A stretch of 35,367 nucleotides of DNA. Source: Oscillospiraceae bacterium. GTDB taxonomy: Bacteria > Bacillota_A > Clostridia > Oscillospirales > Oscillospiraceae. The stretch spans positions 1-35,367 of the forward strand of contig JAFYAB010000043.1 of assembly GCA_017540945.1 (NCBI GenBank), written 5' to 3'. The notes beneath the pieces were generated by a model, which saw only the letters and a list, made by a program, of their open reading frames with translations, did no database searches and was not told where the DNA came from. The position numbers and the translations under genes are program-made. Shown piece by piece: positions 23,294-31,618 of this stretch; position 1 is the stretch's first letter; every line of letters starts with the position of its first letter.

Positions 23294-23423
23294 AGTGTTC
23301 CTCCCAAAAGATCGGATCCGGCCTGGCCGGAATCCCGCGGCACCGGAGGGGCGGAAAACGATTCCCGATCATCCGCGTCAGGGGCGCCGCAGTTTTATTT
23401 CGGGGCTCTTCCCGTCCTTTTCG

Positions 23424-23451
23424 TTGACAAGCGGCGATTTTCTGCTATAAT
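23424..23451 (+). promoter_or_regulatory. Promoter of the DacF-like carboxypeptidase gene
   Basis: Perfect -35 TTGACA (23424-23429), 16-nt spacer and perfect -10 TATAAT (23446-23451), leaving a leader of roughly 105 nt. The rest of the 272-nt divergent gap shows no gene and no clear promoter for the minus-strand regulator. Confidence 0.8.
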
Positions 23452-23565
23452 TCAATATAGTGGACGAAAATCGCGCCTCCGGGCATAGAAGGCAGGGCCT
23501 TTCTCATATTATAGCACAGCCCGGGGGCGTTGGCAAACTTTGATTTGATAAAAATGGTGAAAACG

Positions 23566-25293
23566 ATGAAAAAATACAAATTCCTTTCTCTGCTTCTGAT
23601 CCTGCTGGCGCTGACGCCGCTGCTGACGGCGCCGGTCCGGGCGGCGGAAGGGGAGCAGGGACAGGTCCAGACCACCGCCGAGACCGAGGAGCCCTGGGAG
23701 ATCGATCCCACGGGCTACCGCGTGGATCAGCTGATCGACGCGCCGGAATACGACGCCGGCTGCGAGACCGCCCTGCTGCTGGAGCTCAACTCCGGCATCG
23801 TGGCTTACACAAAGAACGCCGAGAGCAACGTCTACCCCGCCAGCCTGACCAAGATCATGACCTGCCTGGTGGCCCTGGAGTACGCCGGCAAGGACCTGGA
23901 TAAGATGGTCACCGTCTCCGAGACGGCTCTGGCCGGCATCGAGGAGGCCGGCGGCGAGCTGCGGCTGAAGGCGGGGGAGCGCATGACCCTCCGGGATGTG
24001 CTCTACTATCTGATGGTGAGCTCCGACAACGAGGCCGGGAACGTCATCGCCGAATATGTAGCCGCGGACATCCCCTCCTTCGTGAACCTGATGAATACCA
24101 CAGCCAGGGAGCTGGGCTGCACCCACACCCACTTTGCCAATACCCACGGCCTGCACGACCCCAATCACTATACCACAGCCCGGGATCTGAGCGTCATCAC
24201 CCGCAAGGCCCTGAGCTTTGAGACCTTCCGGGAGATGTGCAACACCACCCAGTACACCGTTCCCGCCACGAACCTCTCCGAGCCGACAAAGCTGGTCTCC
24301 ACCAACTATCTGCTGCTGAACAACGGCAACCGCTACCTGGCAGATGATGGTCATTACTATCCCTACTACCGCAGCGACGTGTCCGGCATCAAGACCGGCT
24401 ACACCAGCGCCGCGGGCCGCTGCGTCATCGCCCGGGCCACCGACGGGAATATGGACCTGATGTGCATCATCATGGGGGCCCCTACCCGCATGATGAGCGA
24501 CGGCAGCGTCCGCTATGACAGCTTTGTGGAGGCCAAGAAGCTCTTCAACTACGGCTTCGACAACTTTGCCTTCGCCAAGGTGGCCGCCGCGGGCATCGAC
24601 CCCATGATCCAGGTCTCCGTGGACTACGCCAAGGACAAGCGGGGCGTGGTGCTGATCCCCTCCACCGACGTCAACTGCCTGCTGCCCAAGGAATACGACA
24701 AGGACAAGGTCGCCACCCACTATACCCTCAGCGATACGAAGGGCCTGGTGGCCCCGCTGACCCAGGGCCAGAAGGTGGGCACCCTCTATGTAACCTACGA
24801 CGGCAAGACCGTGGGCTCCACCGACCTGGAGACCCTGACCGCCGTGGAGGAGCGGCCCGTGGACAAGGCCATCGCCGACATCACCGGCAAGGACACCCCC
24901 GAGGAGGAGAAGAGCACCCTTCAGAAGCTGCTGGGCTACTGGTATGTGCCGCTGCTGGTGATCGCCGGTCTGGTGCTGATCCTGCTGCTGCGGAACGCCC
25001 TCTATCGGCGCAGCCGCCGCAAGGCCCTGGAGCGCCGCCGCCAGCGGGCCATCCTCCGGGACGCCAGGACCGCGGAGCGCCAGCATCAGACCCGGCAGCC
25101 CCAGAGTGCTCAGAACCGGCAGCCCCAGAGTGCTCAGAACCGGCAGCCCCAGAGCGGTCAGCCCCGGCAGCCCCAGAGCGGGCAGACCCGCCGAAGCCGG
25201 CCCATCCGCAGCGTCTCCGACGGGCAGACCCGCCGGATGCCGCCGGTGGGACGGGACGAGCGTTCCGGCGGCGGACGGGGAGGCCGTCCATGA
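23566..25293 (+). CDS. D-alanyl-D-alanine carboxypeptidase, DacF-like (575 aa)
   Basis: Serine-type (S11) low-molecular-weight PBP that trims the terminal D-Ala of peptidoglycan stem peptides outside the membrane. The signal peptide is 1-26. Catalytic motifs are S93-x-x-K96 (PASLTK), S153-D-N155 and K276-T-G278 ([13 protein letters not shown]). A C-terminal beta domain runs about 335-440, then a TM anchor ([17 protein letters not shown]) and a basic cytoplasmic tail containing four RQPQSxQx repeats, unusual for the family. ATG 23566 is chosen (GGTGA 5 nt upstream and a proper signal peptide); ATG 23554 and TTG 23530 are in-frame alternatives. Its last 4 nt overlap the glycosylase gene. Confidence 0.93.
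   Translation: MKKYKFLSLLLILLALTPLLTAPVRAAEGEQGQVQTTAETEEPWEIDPTGYRVDQLIDAPEYDAGCETALLLELNSGIVAYTKNAESNVYPASLTKIMTCLVALEYAGKDLDKMVTVSETALAGIEEAGGELRLKAGERMTLRDVLYYLMVSSDNEAGNVIAEYVAADIPSFVNLMNTTARELGCTHTHFANTHGLHDPNHYTTARDLSVITRKALSFETFREMCNTTQYTVPATNLSEPTKLVSTNYLLLNNGNRYLADDGHYYPYYRSDVSGIKTGYTSAAGRCVIARATDGNMDLMCIIMGAPTRMMSDGSVRYDSFVEAKKLFNYGFDNFAFAKVAAAGIDPMIQVSVDYAKDKRGVVLIPSTDVNCLLPKEYDKDKVATHYTLSDTKGLVAPLTQGQKVGTLYVTYDGKTVGSTDLETLTAVEERPVDKAIADITGKDTPEEEKSTLQKLLGYWYVPLLVIAGLVLILLLRNALYRRSRRKALERRRQRAILRDARTAERQHQTRQPQSAQNRQPQSAQNRQPQSGQPRQPQSGQTRRSRPIRSVSDGQTRRMPPVGRDERSGGGRGGRP
25093..25188 (+). repeat. Four tandem 24-nt repeats inside the DacF-like gene
   Basis: Units start at 25093, 25117, 25141 and 25165 and encode RQPQSAQN twice, then RQPQSGQP and RQPQSGQT. 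The first two units are identical in DNA, implying recent duplication; copy number is likely to vary between strains. Confidence 0.9.
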
Positions 25294-25874
25294 GCGGGCG
25301 GATTCCCGGCGAGTGGGAGCAGCTGCGGGAGCGCTGCGAGCAGTGTCGGGCCTGCGGCCTGGGCGCCACCCGGACCCGCCTGGTCTTCGGCGTGGGCAAA
25401 ACCGACAGCCCCGTCCTCTTCGTGGGCGAGGGCCCCGGCCAGCAGGAGGATCTGCAGGGGGAGCCCTTCGTGGGGGCGGCGGGGAAGCTGCTGGACGAGA
25501 TGCTCTCCATCATCGACCTGGGCCGGGACAACTGCTATATCGCCAACATCGTCAAATGCCGTCCCCCCGGGAACCGGGACCCCCGGGAGGAGGAGCAGGC
25601 AGCCTGCGTGGGCTGGCTCTATGAGCAGATCCGCCTGATCCAGCCCAAGCTCATCATCTGCCTGGGCCGGATTGCCGCGGGGGTGCTGATCCGCAGGGAC
25701 TTCCGCATCACCCGGGAGCACGGCCAGTGGACCCAGAAGAACGGCGTCTGGTATACCGCCATTTATCATCCCTCCGCCCTGCTGCGGGACATCAACCGGC
25801 GGCCGGAGACGTTTTTGGATCTGCTTTCGATTCGCGACAAGGTGCGGGAGCTATGTCCGGAGCTGTACGAATAA
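25290..25874 (+). CDS. Family 4 uracil-DNA glycosylase with 4Fe-4S cluster (194 aa)
   Basis: Removes uracil from DNA in base-excision repair. The cluster ligands are C19 and C22 ([18 protein letters not shown]), C90 ([12 protein letters not shown]) and C106 (EEEQAAC). Catalytic motif 1 is GEGPGQQED (46-54) and motif 2 is the YHPSALLR loop near residue 155. This layout is that of thermostable-type UDGa/UdgB-like family 4, the usual UDG of clostridia. The start overlaps the dacF-like stop by 4 nt (ATGA), so expression is tied to that promoter. The MATE exporter gene follows 9 nt later. Confidence 0.93.
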   Translation: MSGRIPGEWEQLRERCEQCRACGLGATRTRLVFGVGKTDSPVLFVGEGPGQQEDLQGEPFVGAAGKLLDEMLSIIDLGRDNCYIANIVKCRPPGNRDPREEEQAACVGWLYEQIRLIQPKLIICLGRIAAGVLIRRDFRITREHGQWTQKNGVWYTAIYHPSALLRDINRRPETFLDLLSIRDKVRELCPELYE

Positions 25875-25883
25875 GGGAACCGT

Positions 25884-27293
25884 ATGGTTAAAAGTGACAA
25901 ACTTATAAGATACCGCGCCCTTCTGCCGGTGGTCTTCACCCTGGCCTGGCCGACGATGCTGGAGGAGCTGATGCAGACGGCGGTCCAGTACATCGACACC
26001 GCCATGGTGGGCAGGCTTGGCACCGAGGCCGTGGCCGCCGTGGGCTCCACAACGACGGTGAACTGGCTGGTGGGCTCCACGATCTACGCCTTCGGCATCG
26101 GCTTTCTTGCCTTCATCTCCCAATCTCTGGGAGCGGGGGAACGGGAGCGGGCCCGGCGGGCCGCGGCCCAGTCGGTGCTGATGGTGCTGCTGACGGGCAG
26201 CCTCTTCACCCTCCTTACCGCCGGACTCAGCAGCCGCGTCCCCGTCTGGATGCAGGTGGACAAGTCCATCCGGGGCCTGGCCGCCCGCTATTTTCTGATC
26301 CTCTATCTGCCCATGCTGCCCCGGGCAGCCTCCGTGATCTTCGGCACGGTGCTCCGGGCCGCGGGCGATACCCGGACTCCCATGCGGGTGGGCGTGGCCG
26401 TCAATCTGCTGAACGTCCTGCTGAACTTCCTGCTGATCTACCCCAGCCGGACCGTCTCGGTCTTCGGTCTCAGCTTCCCCGTGTGGGGCGCGGACCTGGG
26501 GGTCACCGGCGCAGCCCTGGCCAGCGCCGTCAGCTTCAGCTTCGGCGGCGCAGCCATCACGATCGCCCTCTTCCGTCATCCCGTCATCTCGCCCCGGGGC
26601 TTTCCCATCCGACCGGAGCGGAGCATCCTCCGGCCCATCATGGGGGTGGCCCTGCCCAACATGGCCCAGCGCTTTGCCACCTCCCTGGGTTATGTGGTCT
26701 TCGCCGCCATGATCAACGCCCTGGGCGACACGGCTACGGCGGCCCATACGGTGGCCAACACCGTGGAGTCCGCCTTTTATATCCCGGGCTACGGCATGCA
26801 GGCGGCTGCCGCCACCCTGACAGGCAACGCCATCGGCTCCCGGGACCGGCAGCGGCAGAGGGACCTGTCGGTGCTGATTTCGGGGCTGGAGCTGGTCATG
26901 ATGCTCATCACCGGCGGCCTGCTCTTCGCCTTCGCGCCCCAGATGGTCCGGCTCTTCAGCCGGGATCCCAAGGTGATCGCCCTGGGCAGCACGGTGCTGC
27001 GGATGGTGGCGGTCTCAGAGCCCGTCTACGGGGTCTCCATCGTGGTGGAGGGCATGCTGCAGGGGGCGGGGGAGACCCGGGCGCCCTTCGTCTTCAACGT
27101 CGTCGGCATGTGGGGCGTTCGGATCCTGGGCACTTTCCTCTTCACCCGCTTCCTGGGCGGCGGCCTGATCTCCGCCTGGGGCTGTATGATCGCCCACAAT
27201 ATTCTGCTCTGCGCGCTGTTTGTGTTGTACTACCGGAAACTGGAAAGGACTGCATTCTATGGGAAAGACAGCCATTTATCCGGGATCCTTTGA
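25884..27293 (+). CDS. MATE-family multidrug/cation antiporter (469 aa)
   Basis: Polytopic inner-membrane exporter with about 12 TM helices in two related halves. MATE signatures include LAWPTMLEELMQTAVQYIDTAMVGRLGTEAVAAVG at the N-terminus, ILYLPMLPRAASVIFGTVLRAAGDTRTPM, the second-half GVALPNMAQRFATSLGYVVFAAMINALGDTATAAHTVANTVES and VVEGMLQGAGETRAP. It likely uses Na+ or H+ gradients; the substrate is not predictable. Its 3' end overlaps coaD by 35 nt. The gene is part of the long dacF-like to gtrA-like run with almost no intergenic space. Confidence 0.92.
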   Translation: MVKSDKLIRYRALLPVVFTLAWPTMLEELMQTAVQYIDTAMVGRLGTEAVAAVGSTTTVNWLVGSTIYAFGIGFLAFISQSLGAGERERARRAAAQSVLMVLLTGSLFTLLTAGLSSRVPVWMQVDKSIRGLAARYFLILYLPMLPRAASVIFGTVLRAAGDTRTPMRVGVAVNLLNVLLNFLLIYPSRTVSVFGLSFPVWGADLGVTGAALASAVSFSFGGAAITIALFRHPVISPRGFPIRPERSILRPIMGVALPNMAQRFATSLGYVVFAAMINALGDTATAAHTVANTVESAFYIPGYGMQAAAATLTGNAIGSRDRQRQRDLSVLISGLELVMMLITGGLLFAFAPQMVRLFSRDPKVIALGSTVLRMVAVSEPVYGVSIVVEGMLQGAGETRAPFVFNVVGMWGVRILGTFLFTRFLGGGLISAWGCMIAHNILLCALFVLYYRKLERTAFYGKDSHLSGIL

Positions 27294-27726
27294 TCCCTTT
27301 ACCAACGGCCACCTGGACATCGTCCGCAAGGCCTGCGACATCTTCGACCGGGTCTGGATCGTCATCGGCGTCAACGCCGAAAAGCGCCGCTCCTTCTCCG
27401 CGGAGAAGATGGCCGAGGCCATTGTGGAGACCCTGAACGAGGAGGGACTCTCCAATTTCGAGGTGGTGACCTGGGACGGTCTGGTGGCGGAGTACGCCAG
27501 GCGCATGGGGACCGCTTACATGATCCGCGGACTGCGCAACAACATGGACTACAACTACGAGGAAAACGTGGCCGCCGTCAACAAGCTCATCAACCCTGAG
27601 CTGGAGTACGTCTATTTCCGGTCCAACAACGTGGCCGTCTCCTCCTCCATGGTGAAGGAGCTCTACAGCTACGGCAAGGACGTATCTCAATTCGTCCCGA
27701 AAGCGGTGCTTACTCTGCTGAACTGA
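27259..27726 (+). CDS. coaD: Phosphopantetheine adenylyltransferase CoaD (155 aa)
   Basis: Penultimate step of CoA synthesis: 4'-phosphopantetheine + ATP to dephospho-CoA. The nucleotidyltransferase signature AIYPGSFDPFTNGHLD has catalytic H18 (T/HxGH motif). MIRGLRNNMDYNYEENVAAVNKLINPELEYVYF and the VSSSMVKEL motif (family ISSSxVRE) complete the active site. ATG 27259 gives the canonical N-terminus and lies inside the 3' end of the MATE gene, with AAAGGA upstream. The gene order is not functionally obvious, but tight packing implies co-transcription. Confidence 0.96.
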   Translation: MGKTAIYPGSFDPFTNGHLDIVRKACDIFDRVWIVIGVNAEKRRSFSAEKMAEAIVETLNEEGLSNFEVVTWDGLVAEYARRMGTAYMIRGLRNNMDYNYEENVAAVNKLINPELEYVYFRSNNVAVSSSMVKELYSYGKDVSQFVPKAVLTLLN

Positions 27727-27736
27727 GGGAACCATC

Positions 27737-28729
27737 ATGCCAAAGACGGAAAATCAAAAGCTCAAGCTCCTGCTGTTGAAGGACTATCTGGAGCAGAATA
27801 CGGACGAGGACCATCCCGCCACCATCCATGACCTGATGGCCCATCTGGAGGCCAACGGGGTTTCGGCGGAGCGCAAGAGCATCTACCGGGACATCCAGCT
27901 GCTGACGGACTTCGGCTGCGATATCGTCGCCACCAAGGGCAAGACGGCCGCCTATTACGTGGCGGCCGGAGCCTTCGATCTGGCGGAGCTGAAGCTCCTG
28001 GCCGACGCGGTGCTGGCCTCCCGCTTCCTGACGGAGCGGAAATCCTCGGAGCTGCTGAAGAAGCTGGGAATGCTCACCAGCCGCCACCGGGCGGTGGAGC
28101 TGCGGCGCGACCTGGTGGTCTCCGGCCGGGTGAAGGCCATGAACGAGAGCGTCATCTACAACGTGGACGCGCTCCACGAGGCCATCCGCACCAACAGCCA
28201 GATCCGTTTCCGGTACTTTGAGTGGGACCGGGAGAAGAACCGGGTCTTTCGCAAGGAATCCAGGACCGCCAGCCCCTGGGCCCTGTGCTGGGACGACGCC
28301 AACTATTATCTGGTGGCCCACACCCCGGAGCACGGCATCACCCATTTCCGGGTGGACAAGATGACCAACATCCGCCAGACCGGAGAGCCCCGGGTCCAAA
28401 CCCCGGAGACGCGGAAGCTGGACCTGGCCAGCTATGGCCGGCAGGTCTTCGGTATGTTCAACGGCAGTCTCCAGACTGTGCGGATGCGCTTTGAGAACCG
28501 GCTGGCGGGGGTGGTGATCGACCGCTTCGGCAAGGATGTGACCATCGTCCCGGATGGGGAGGCGCATTTCATCTGTCGGGCGGAGGTCATGGTCTCGCCC
28601 CTGTTCTACGGCTGGCTGGCCTCCTTCGGCGGCGCGGTGAAGCTCCTGTCTCCGGACAGCGTCGTGGAGGAATTCCGGGAACAGTGTGCAACAATCCTGG
28701 CTCAGTACAGAAAGGAAGCTTCCGAATGA
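27737..28729 (+). CDS. HTH/WYL-domain transcriptional regulator (330 aa)
   Basis: Ligand-responsive regulator. An N-terminal winged helix (about 1-70; TIHDLMAHLEANGVSAERKSIYRDIQLLTDFGCDIV) is followed by a linker. The WYL domain is about 155-235, with SQIRFRYFEWDREKNRVFRKESRTASPWALCWDDANYYLVAHTPEHGITHFRVDKM; the Trp-Tyr-Leu core is the YYLVAH strand. A C-terminal WCX extension (about 250-330) follows. WYL domains bind nucleic acid or nucleotide-like ligands in several bacteria. It starts 11 nt after coaD and overlaps the GtrA-like gene by 4 nt. Targets cannot be inferred. Confidence 0.9.
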   Translation: MPKTENQKLKLLLLKDYLEQNTDEDHPATIHDLMAHLEANGVSAERKSIYRDIQLLTDFGCDIVATKGKTAAYYVAAGAFDLAELKLLADAVLASRFLTERKSSELLKKLGMLTSRHRAVELRRDLVVSGRVKAMNESVIYNVDALHEAIRTNSQIRFRYFEWDREKNRVFRKESRTASPWALCWDDANYYLVAHTPEHGITHFRVDKMTNIRQTGEPRVQTPETRKLDLASYGRQVFGMFNGSLQTVRMRFENRLAGVVIDRFGKDVTIVPDGEAHFICRAEVMVSPLFYGWLASFGGAVKLLSPDSVVEEFREQCATILAQYRKEASE

Positions 28730-29154
28730 CTGAAAAACGGAAAGAGACCCTTCGGGCCCTGAAATTCACCCTCTTTTCCATCTCCGCCGGCGTCATCCAG
28801 ATCGGCGTCACGCTGCTGCTCTCCAATACGCTGATCAGAGACAAGGCGCTCTACTGGATCCCCTATCTGATCGGCCTGGTCTGCTCCGTGATCTACAATT
28901 TCACGGTCAATAAAAAATACACCTTCCACTCCGCGGCCAACGTCCCCGCGGCCATGGCGAAGGTCTTCGGCTTCTACTGCGTCTTCACGCCCCTGTCCAC
29001 CCTGTGGGTGCGGTACTTCACCAAGACCCTGCTCTGGAACGAGCTGCTGGTCCAGGGCGGCACCATGCTGATCAACTTCGTCACCGAGTACCTCTTCACC
29101 CGCTATGTGGTCTACCGCAACCAGATCGACAACGACGGCAGCGTAAAGGAATAA
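28726..29154 (+). CDS. GtrA-like four-TM membrane protein (142 aa)
   Basis: Small integral membrane protein with four predicted helices, in the GtrA/flippase-associated family that helps move polyprenyl-linked sugars across the membrane for surface glycosylation. The hallmark is IYNFTVNKKYTFHS after TM2, and RYVVYRNQI at the C-terminus is typical. ATG 28726 overlaps the WYL gene stop (ATGA), giving coupling. No glycosyltransferase is adjacent, so the partner is unknown. It is the last gene of the run. Confidence 0.88.
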   Translation: MTEKRKETLRALKFTLFSISAGVIQIGVTLLLSNTLIRDKALYWIPYLIGLVCSVIYNFTVNKKYTFHSAANVPAAMAKVFGFYCVFTPLSTLWVRYFTKTLLWNELLVQGGTMLINFVTEYLFTRYVVYRNQIDNDGSVKE

Positions 29155-29162
29155 TACAACAA

Positions 29163-29202
29163 GCAGGGCTCCCGGCGAACGTGCGTTCGGCGGGAGCCCT
29201 GC
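29163..29202. terminator. Long hairpin between convergent gtrA-like and SDR genes
   Basis: A 19-bp stem with one mismatch and a 2-nt loop (GCAGGGCTCCCG... complement). The T-tract is poor (CGCTTTAT), so termination may be strong-stem driven or partly Rho dependent. Confidence 0.65.
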
Positions 29203-29243
29203 CGCTTTATACGAATATTTGAAAAAAGTTATACAATTATTGC

Positions 29244-29939
29244 TTACATGAAGCCTCCGTTGACGGGGAGGTTCTGACCCGTGACAAACTCCGCCCCGGC
29301 CAGATAGAGGATGGCTTCCGCCACCTCCTCGGGGCGGCCGATGCGGCCCAGGGGGGTCTCGTCGGCCAGGGCCTGCCGGTCGGCAGGGGAGAGCCGGGCG
29401 TTCATCTCCGTGTCAATGACCCCGGGGGAGACGGCGTTGACCCGGATCCCGGAGGGGCCCAGCTCCCGGGCCAAGGCCTGGGTCAGGGCGATCACCGCCC
29501 CCTTGGTGGCGGAGTATGCGGCCTCGCAGCTGGCGCCCGCCTGGCCCCACATGGAGCTGAGGTTGACGATGGCTCCCGCCTGCTTTGCCAGCATGGCGGG
29601 CAGCACTGCCCGGACCGTGTTGTAGATGCTCTTGACGTTGACGGCGAAGAGCCTATCCCACTGCTCCGGGCTGATCTGGGAAATCAGGCCCACATGGGAG
29701 ATCCCGGCGTTGTTCACCAGCACGTCCACCGGCGGCAGAGCTTCCACGGCCTTCGCCACGGCCTCGGTGTCCGCTGCGTCGCAGCGGATCGCCCTGGCGC
29801 CGGTCTCGGCGGCCAGAGCCGCGGCGCCCTCGCCGCTGTTGAGATAGAAAAAGCTCACGGCATACCCGGCCCGGGCAAAGGCCCGGACCGTCGCCGCGCC
29901 GATGCCCCGGGAGCCGCCGGTGATCAAAACGTGTGCCAT
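29244..29939 (-). CDS. Short-chain dehydrogenase/reductase, FabG-like (231 aa)
   Basis: NAD(P)H-dependent oxidoreductase of the classical SDR class. The Rossmann motif is TGGSRGIG (7-14), followed by NNAG (77-79 region), the catalytic S129, Y142 and K146 (AYSATKGA) and PGVIDTEMN. Similarity is to 3-oxoacyl-ACP reductases, but no other fatty-acid genes are nearby, so a different carbonyl substrate is possible. ATG 29939 is chosen because GGAGGT lies 7 nt upstream; TTG 29945 is the alternative. It lies downstream of the sporulation/division cluster but is separated from it by a terminator. Confidence 0.9.
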   Translation of the reverse strand: MAHVLITGGSRGIGAATVRAFARAGYAVSFFYLNSGEGAAALAAETGARAIRCDAADTEAVAKAVEALPPVDVLVNNAGISHVGLISQISPEQWDRLFAVNVKSIYNTVRAVLPAMLAKQAGAIVNLSSMWGQAGASCEAAYSATKGAVIALTQALARELGPSGIRVNAVSPGVIDTEMNARLSPADRQALADETPLGRIGRPEEVAEAILYLAGAEFVTGQNLPVNGGFM

Positions 29940-29970
29940 AAGCAATACCTCCGTGTCATGGAATATTGAA

Positions 29971-29995
29971 AAAAGGGGTGCCTCGCACCCCTTTT
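29971..29995 (-). terminator. Intrinsic terminator of the yabP-yabQ-divIC-S1 operon
   Basis: AAAAGGGGTGC, 3-nt loop, GCACCCCTTTT, starting right after the minus-strand S1 gene stop; the T-run on the minus strand continues past the stem. Confidence 0.88.
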
Positions 29996-29996
29996 G

Positions 29997-30422
29997 TTAT
30001 CTCTTTCTGCTCCGGGTCCGGTGCTCGTACTGGCGAACGCCGGAGATCTTGCTGTTGGAATCCGCCATGAACTGCTTGAGCTTCTCCTCAAAGCTCTCGG
30101 GCTCCTGGCGGACGGGCTGGGAGCTCTGGAGCTGAGGGGTCCGGCGGATCGGGCGCGCCTCGGGGGTCCTGCGGGGCTCCGGCTGGTGCTCGGCGGCCTG
30201 CTTGATGGACAGGCTCAGACGCCCCCGCTCATCGGCGTTCAGGAGCTTGACCCGAACAGTCTGTCCCTCGGTCAGATGCTGCCGGATGTCGGTCACAAAG
30301 GTGGTAGCCACCTCGGAGATATGGACGAGGCCGGTCCGGCCCTCAGGGAGATTGATGAACGCGCCGAAGCTGGCAATGGATCGAACGGTGCCTTCCAGGA
30401 TGTCGCCCGGTGTGAATTCCAT
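29997..30422 (-). CDS. S1-domain RNA-binding protein, YabR-like (141 aa)
   Basis: An N-terminal S1/OB-fold RNA-binding domain (1-73; PGDILEGTVRSIASFGAFINLPEGRTGLVHISEV...GRLSLSIKQA) is followed by a Pro/Arg/Gln-rich, probably disordered tail ending in a basic RTRSRKR. In Bacillus yabR occupies the same position, directly after divIC. Its exact role is unclear; S1 proteins of this type associate with ribosomes or RNases. It has a clear terminator behind it. Confidence 0.88.
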   Translation of the reverse strand: MEFTPGDILEGTVRSIASFGAFINLPEGRTGLVHISEVATTFVTDIRQHLTEGQTVRVKLLNADERGRLSLSIKQAAEHQPEPRRTPEARPIRRTPQLQSSQPVRQEPESFEEKLKQFMADSNSKISGVRQYEHRTRSRKR

Positions 30423-30448
30423 GTATGCAAATATCCTTTCCGCTTGTC

Positions 30449-30730
30449 TTACTGGTCGTCTGAGTCGTAGAAAACGATCTCGCCGACTTCTACCATGCCC
30501 AGACGGGAACGGGCAAGCTTCGTGATGCTCCTGTCGGAGCCGAAATCAGCCAGCTCCTGCTCCACCAGAGCGTTTTCCTGCTCCGCGTAGAGGACCTGCT
30601 CCTCCAGCGCGGCGATCTCCGCGTTGGCGGAGGAGATCCGGTCCTGGAGGTCCACCAGTGTGACGACGGCATAGATCACGACGATCAAAAGCAGAAGCTT
30701 GGTCCAGAACGAGGTCTTTTTGAACCGCAC
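30449..30730 (-). CDS. divIC: DivIC/FtsL-type septum formation initiator (93 aa)
   Basis: Bitopic cell-division protein. It has a short basic cytoplasmic N-terminus (RFKKTSFW), one TM helix (about 11-30, LLLLIVVIYAVVTLVDL) and an extracytoplasmic leucine-zipper-like coiled coil (about 32-65) that pairs with FtsL and FtsQ/DivIB at the septum. GTG 30730 is chosen because AAAGGAGGAA lies 7 nt upstream; a longer reading from ATG 30775 would overlap the yabQ-proximal gap and lacks a ribosome site. The yabP-yabQ-divIC-S1 order matches Bacillus, supporting the assignment. Confidence 0.85.
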   Translation of the reverse strand: MRFKKTSFWTKLLLLIVVIYAVVTLVDLQDRISSANAEIAALEEQVLYAEQENALVEQELADFGSDRSITKLARSRLGMVEVGEIVFYDSDDQ

Positions 30731-30824
30731 GGGCGTTCCTCCTTTCCGGCGCGATGCGCCTGAATTCCCATTCATACTCTTCTGATTTATTGTAACAGAT
30801 TTTTCGGCAAATGCAACAACTTTT

Positions 30825-31178
30825 TTACATTTTTTCATAATTTTTTTCTGGTTTTTTCTCTTTTTTTACCAAGGCACGGGGCAGAGCGGCCAGCGCCCGC
30901 TGAAGCCGCCGGATCCGGGGCGAAATCAGCCCCAGCCAGAGCCCGCCGGAGGCCGCCATTCCCGCCAGCGCGAAGAGCCGCAGCCGGCCGCGACCGGCGT
31001 AGAGGGCGAACAGCAGCAGGCATACAAGGGTCAGCAGACACCAAAGTCCGTCCCAGAGCGCAGTGAAGATCCGGCCCCGCCGCAGCGGCCGAAGCAGATC
31101 GTAGACCAGGCCCAGACCCGCTCCCAGAGCCAGGGAAAGCTCCAGCTCCCGGAGCTGGAGGGCCACCGGCAGCTCCAT
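30825..31178 (-). CDS. yabQ: Spore cortex protein YabQ (117 aa)
   Basis: Polytopic membrane protein needed for cortex formation in Bacillus, located in the mother-cell membranes around the forespore. The N-terminal LRELELSLALGAGLGLVYDLLRPLRR is the family hallmark (helix plus DLLR), followed by hydrophobic helices about 38-60 and 65-85 and a very basic C-terminal tail (KKEKKPEKNYEK). It shares one base with the yabP stop (TAATG), so translation is coupled. Members are short and variable, so recognition also rests on context. Confidence 0.82.
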   Translation of the reverse strand: MELPVALQLRELELSLALGAGLGLVYDLLRPLRRGRIFTALWDGLWCLLTLVCLLLFALYAGRGRLRLFALAGMAASGGLWLGLISPRIRRLQRALAALPRALVKKEKKPEKNYEKM

Positions 31179-31471
31179 TAGCCGAAAAGCCGCCGCAGCA
31201 GGCCGACCCGCGCTCCGCCCTGTTCGTAGCCCAAGGCCTCAATGCGGCCCCGGATCTCCACGCGGCCCTCCTCGGGGGCCAGCTGCCGCAGAGCGAGGCC
31301 CTCGCCTCGCACCACCAAAAGCCGATCCCCGGTCCGGAGGACCACGGCGCTCTCGTCGAAGCGCAGGACCTCCCGGATCCCCGTCACCCGCAGTACCCGC
31401 CGCCCCTCCAGGCTCAGCCGTTCCTCCGCCGCCGGATCCGGCCGCGCCGTCTGTCTGCTTTCTCCGCCCAT
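31178..31471 (-). CDS. yabP: Sporulation protein YabP (97 aa)
   Basis: Small soluble sporulation protein of the YabP/YqfC family, required for spore coat/cortex assembly and made in the mother cell in Bacillus. The motif is SLEGRRVLRVTGIREVLRFDESAVVLRTGDRLLVVRGEGLALRQLAPEEGRVEIRGRIEALGY. The N-terminal 18 residues are polar and variable. GGGAGG precedes ATG 31471. It heads the four-gene minus-strand operon, and a SigE-like promoter can be proposed upstream. Confidence 0.88.
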   Translation of the reverse strand: MGGESRQTARPDPAAEERLSLEGRRVLRVTGIREVLRFDESAVVLRTGDRLLVVRGEGLALRQLAPEEGRVEIRGRIEALGYEQGGARVGLLRRLFG

Positions 31472-31498
31472 GCTCCCGCCTCCCTTGCGATACAGTGG

Positions 31499-31528
31499 AG
31501 TATATGCGGAAGGACTTGCAATTATGAA
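31499..31528 (-). promoter_or_regulatory. Candidate SigE-type sporulation promoter for yabP
   Basis: On the minus strand: TTCATAAT (31528-31521), 14-nt spacer, CATATACT (31506-31499), similar to the mother-cell SigE pattern (ATAT-like -35 and CATAcaaT -10). Position and gene function agree, but the match is imperfect. Confidence 0.35.
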
Positions 31529-31536
31529 AATAAGGA

Positions 31537-31565
31537 TTGAAATTCCCCACAGAATGGTCTATAAT
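31537..31565 (+). promoter_or_regulatory. Promoter of the MinD-like gene
   Basis: TTGAAA (31537-31542), 17-nt spacer, TATAAT (31560-31565); GGGAGG then lies 5 nt before the start codon at 31619. Confidence 0.8.
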
Positions 31566-31618
31566 AATAAAATGGAATATTGGCCGGGTTTGCCCGGCGG
31601 AGGAAAGAGGGAGGATCT

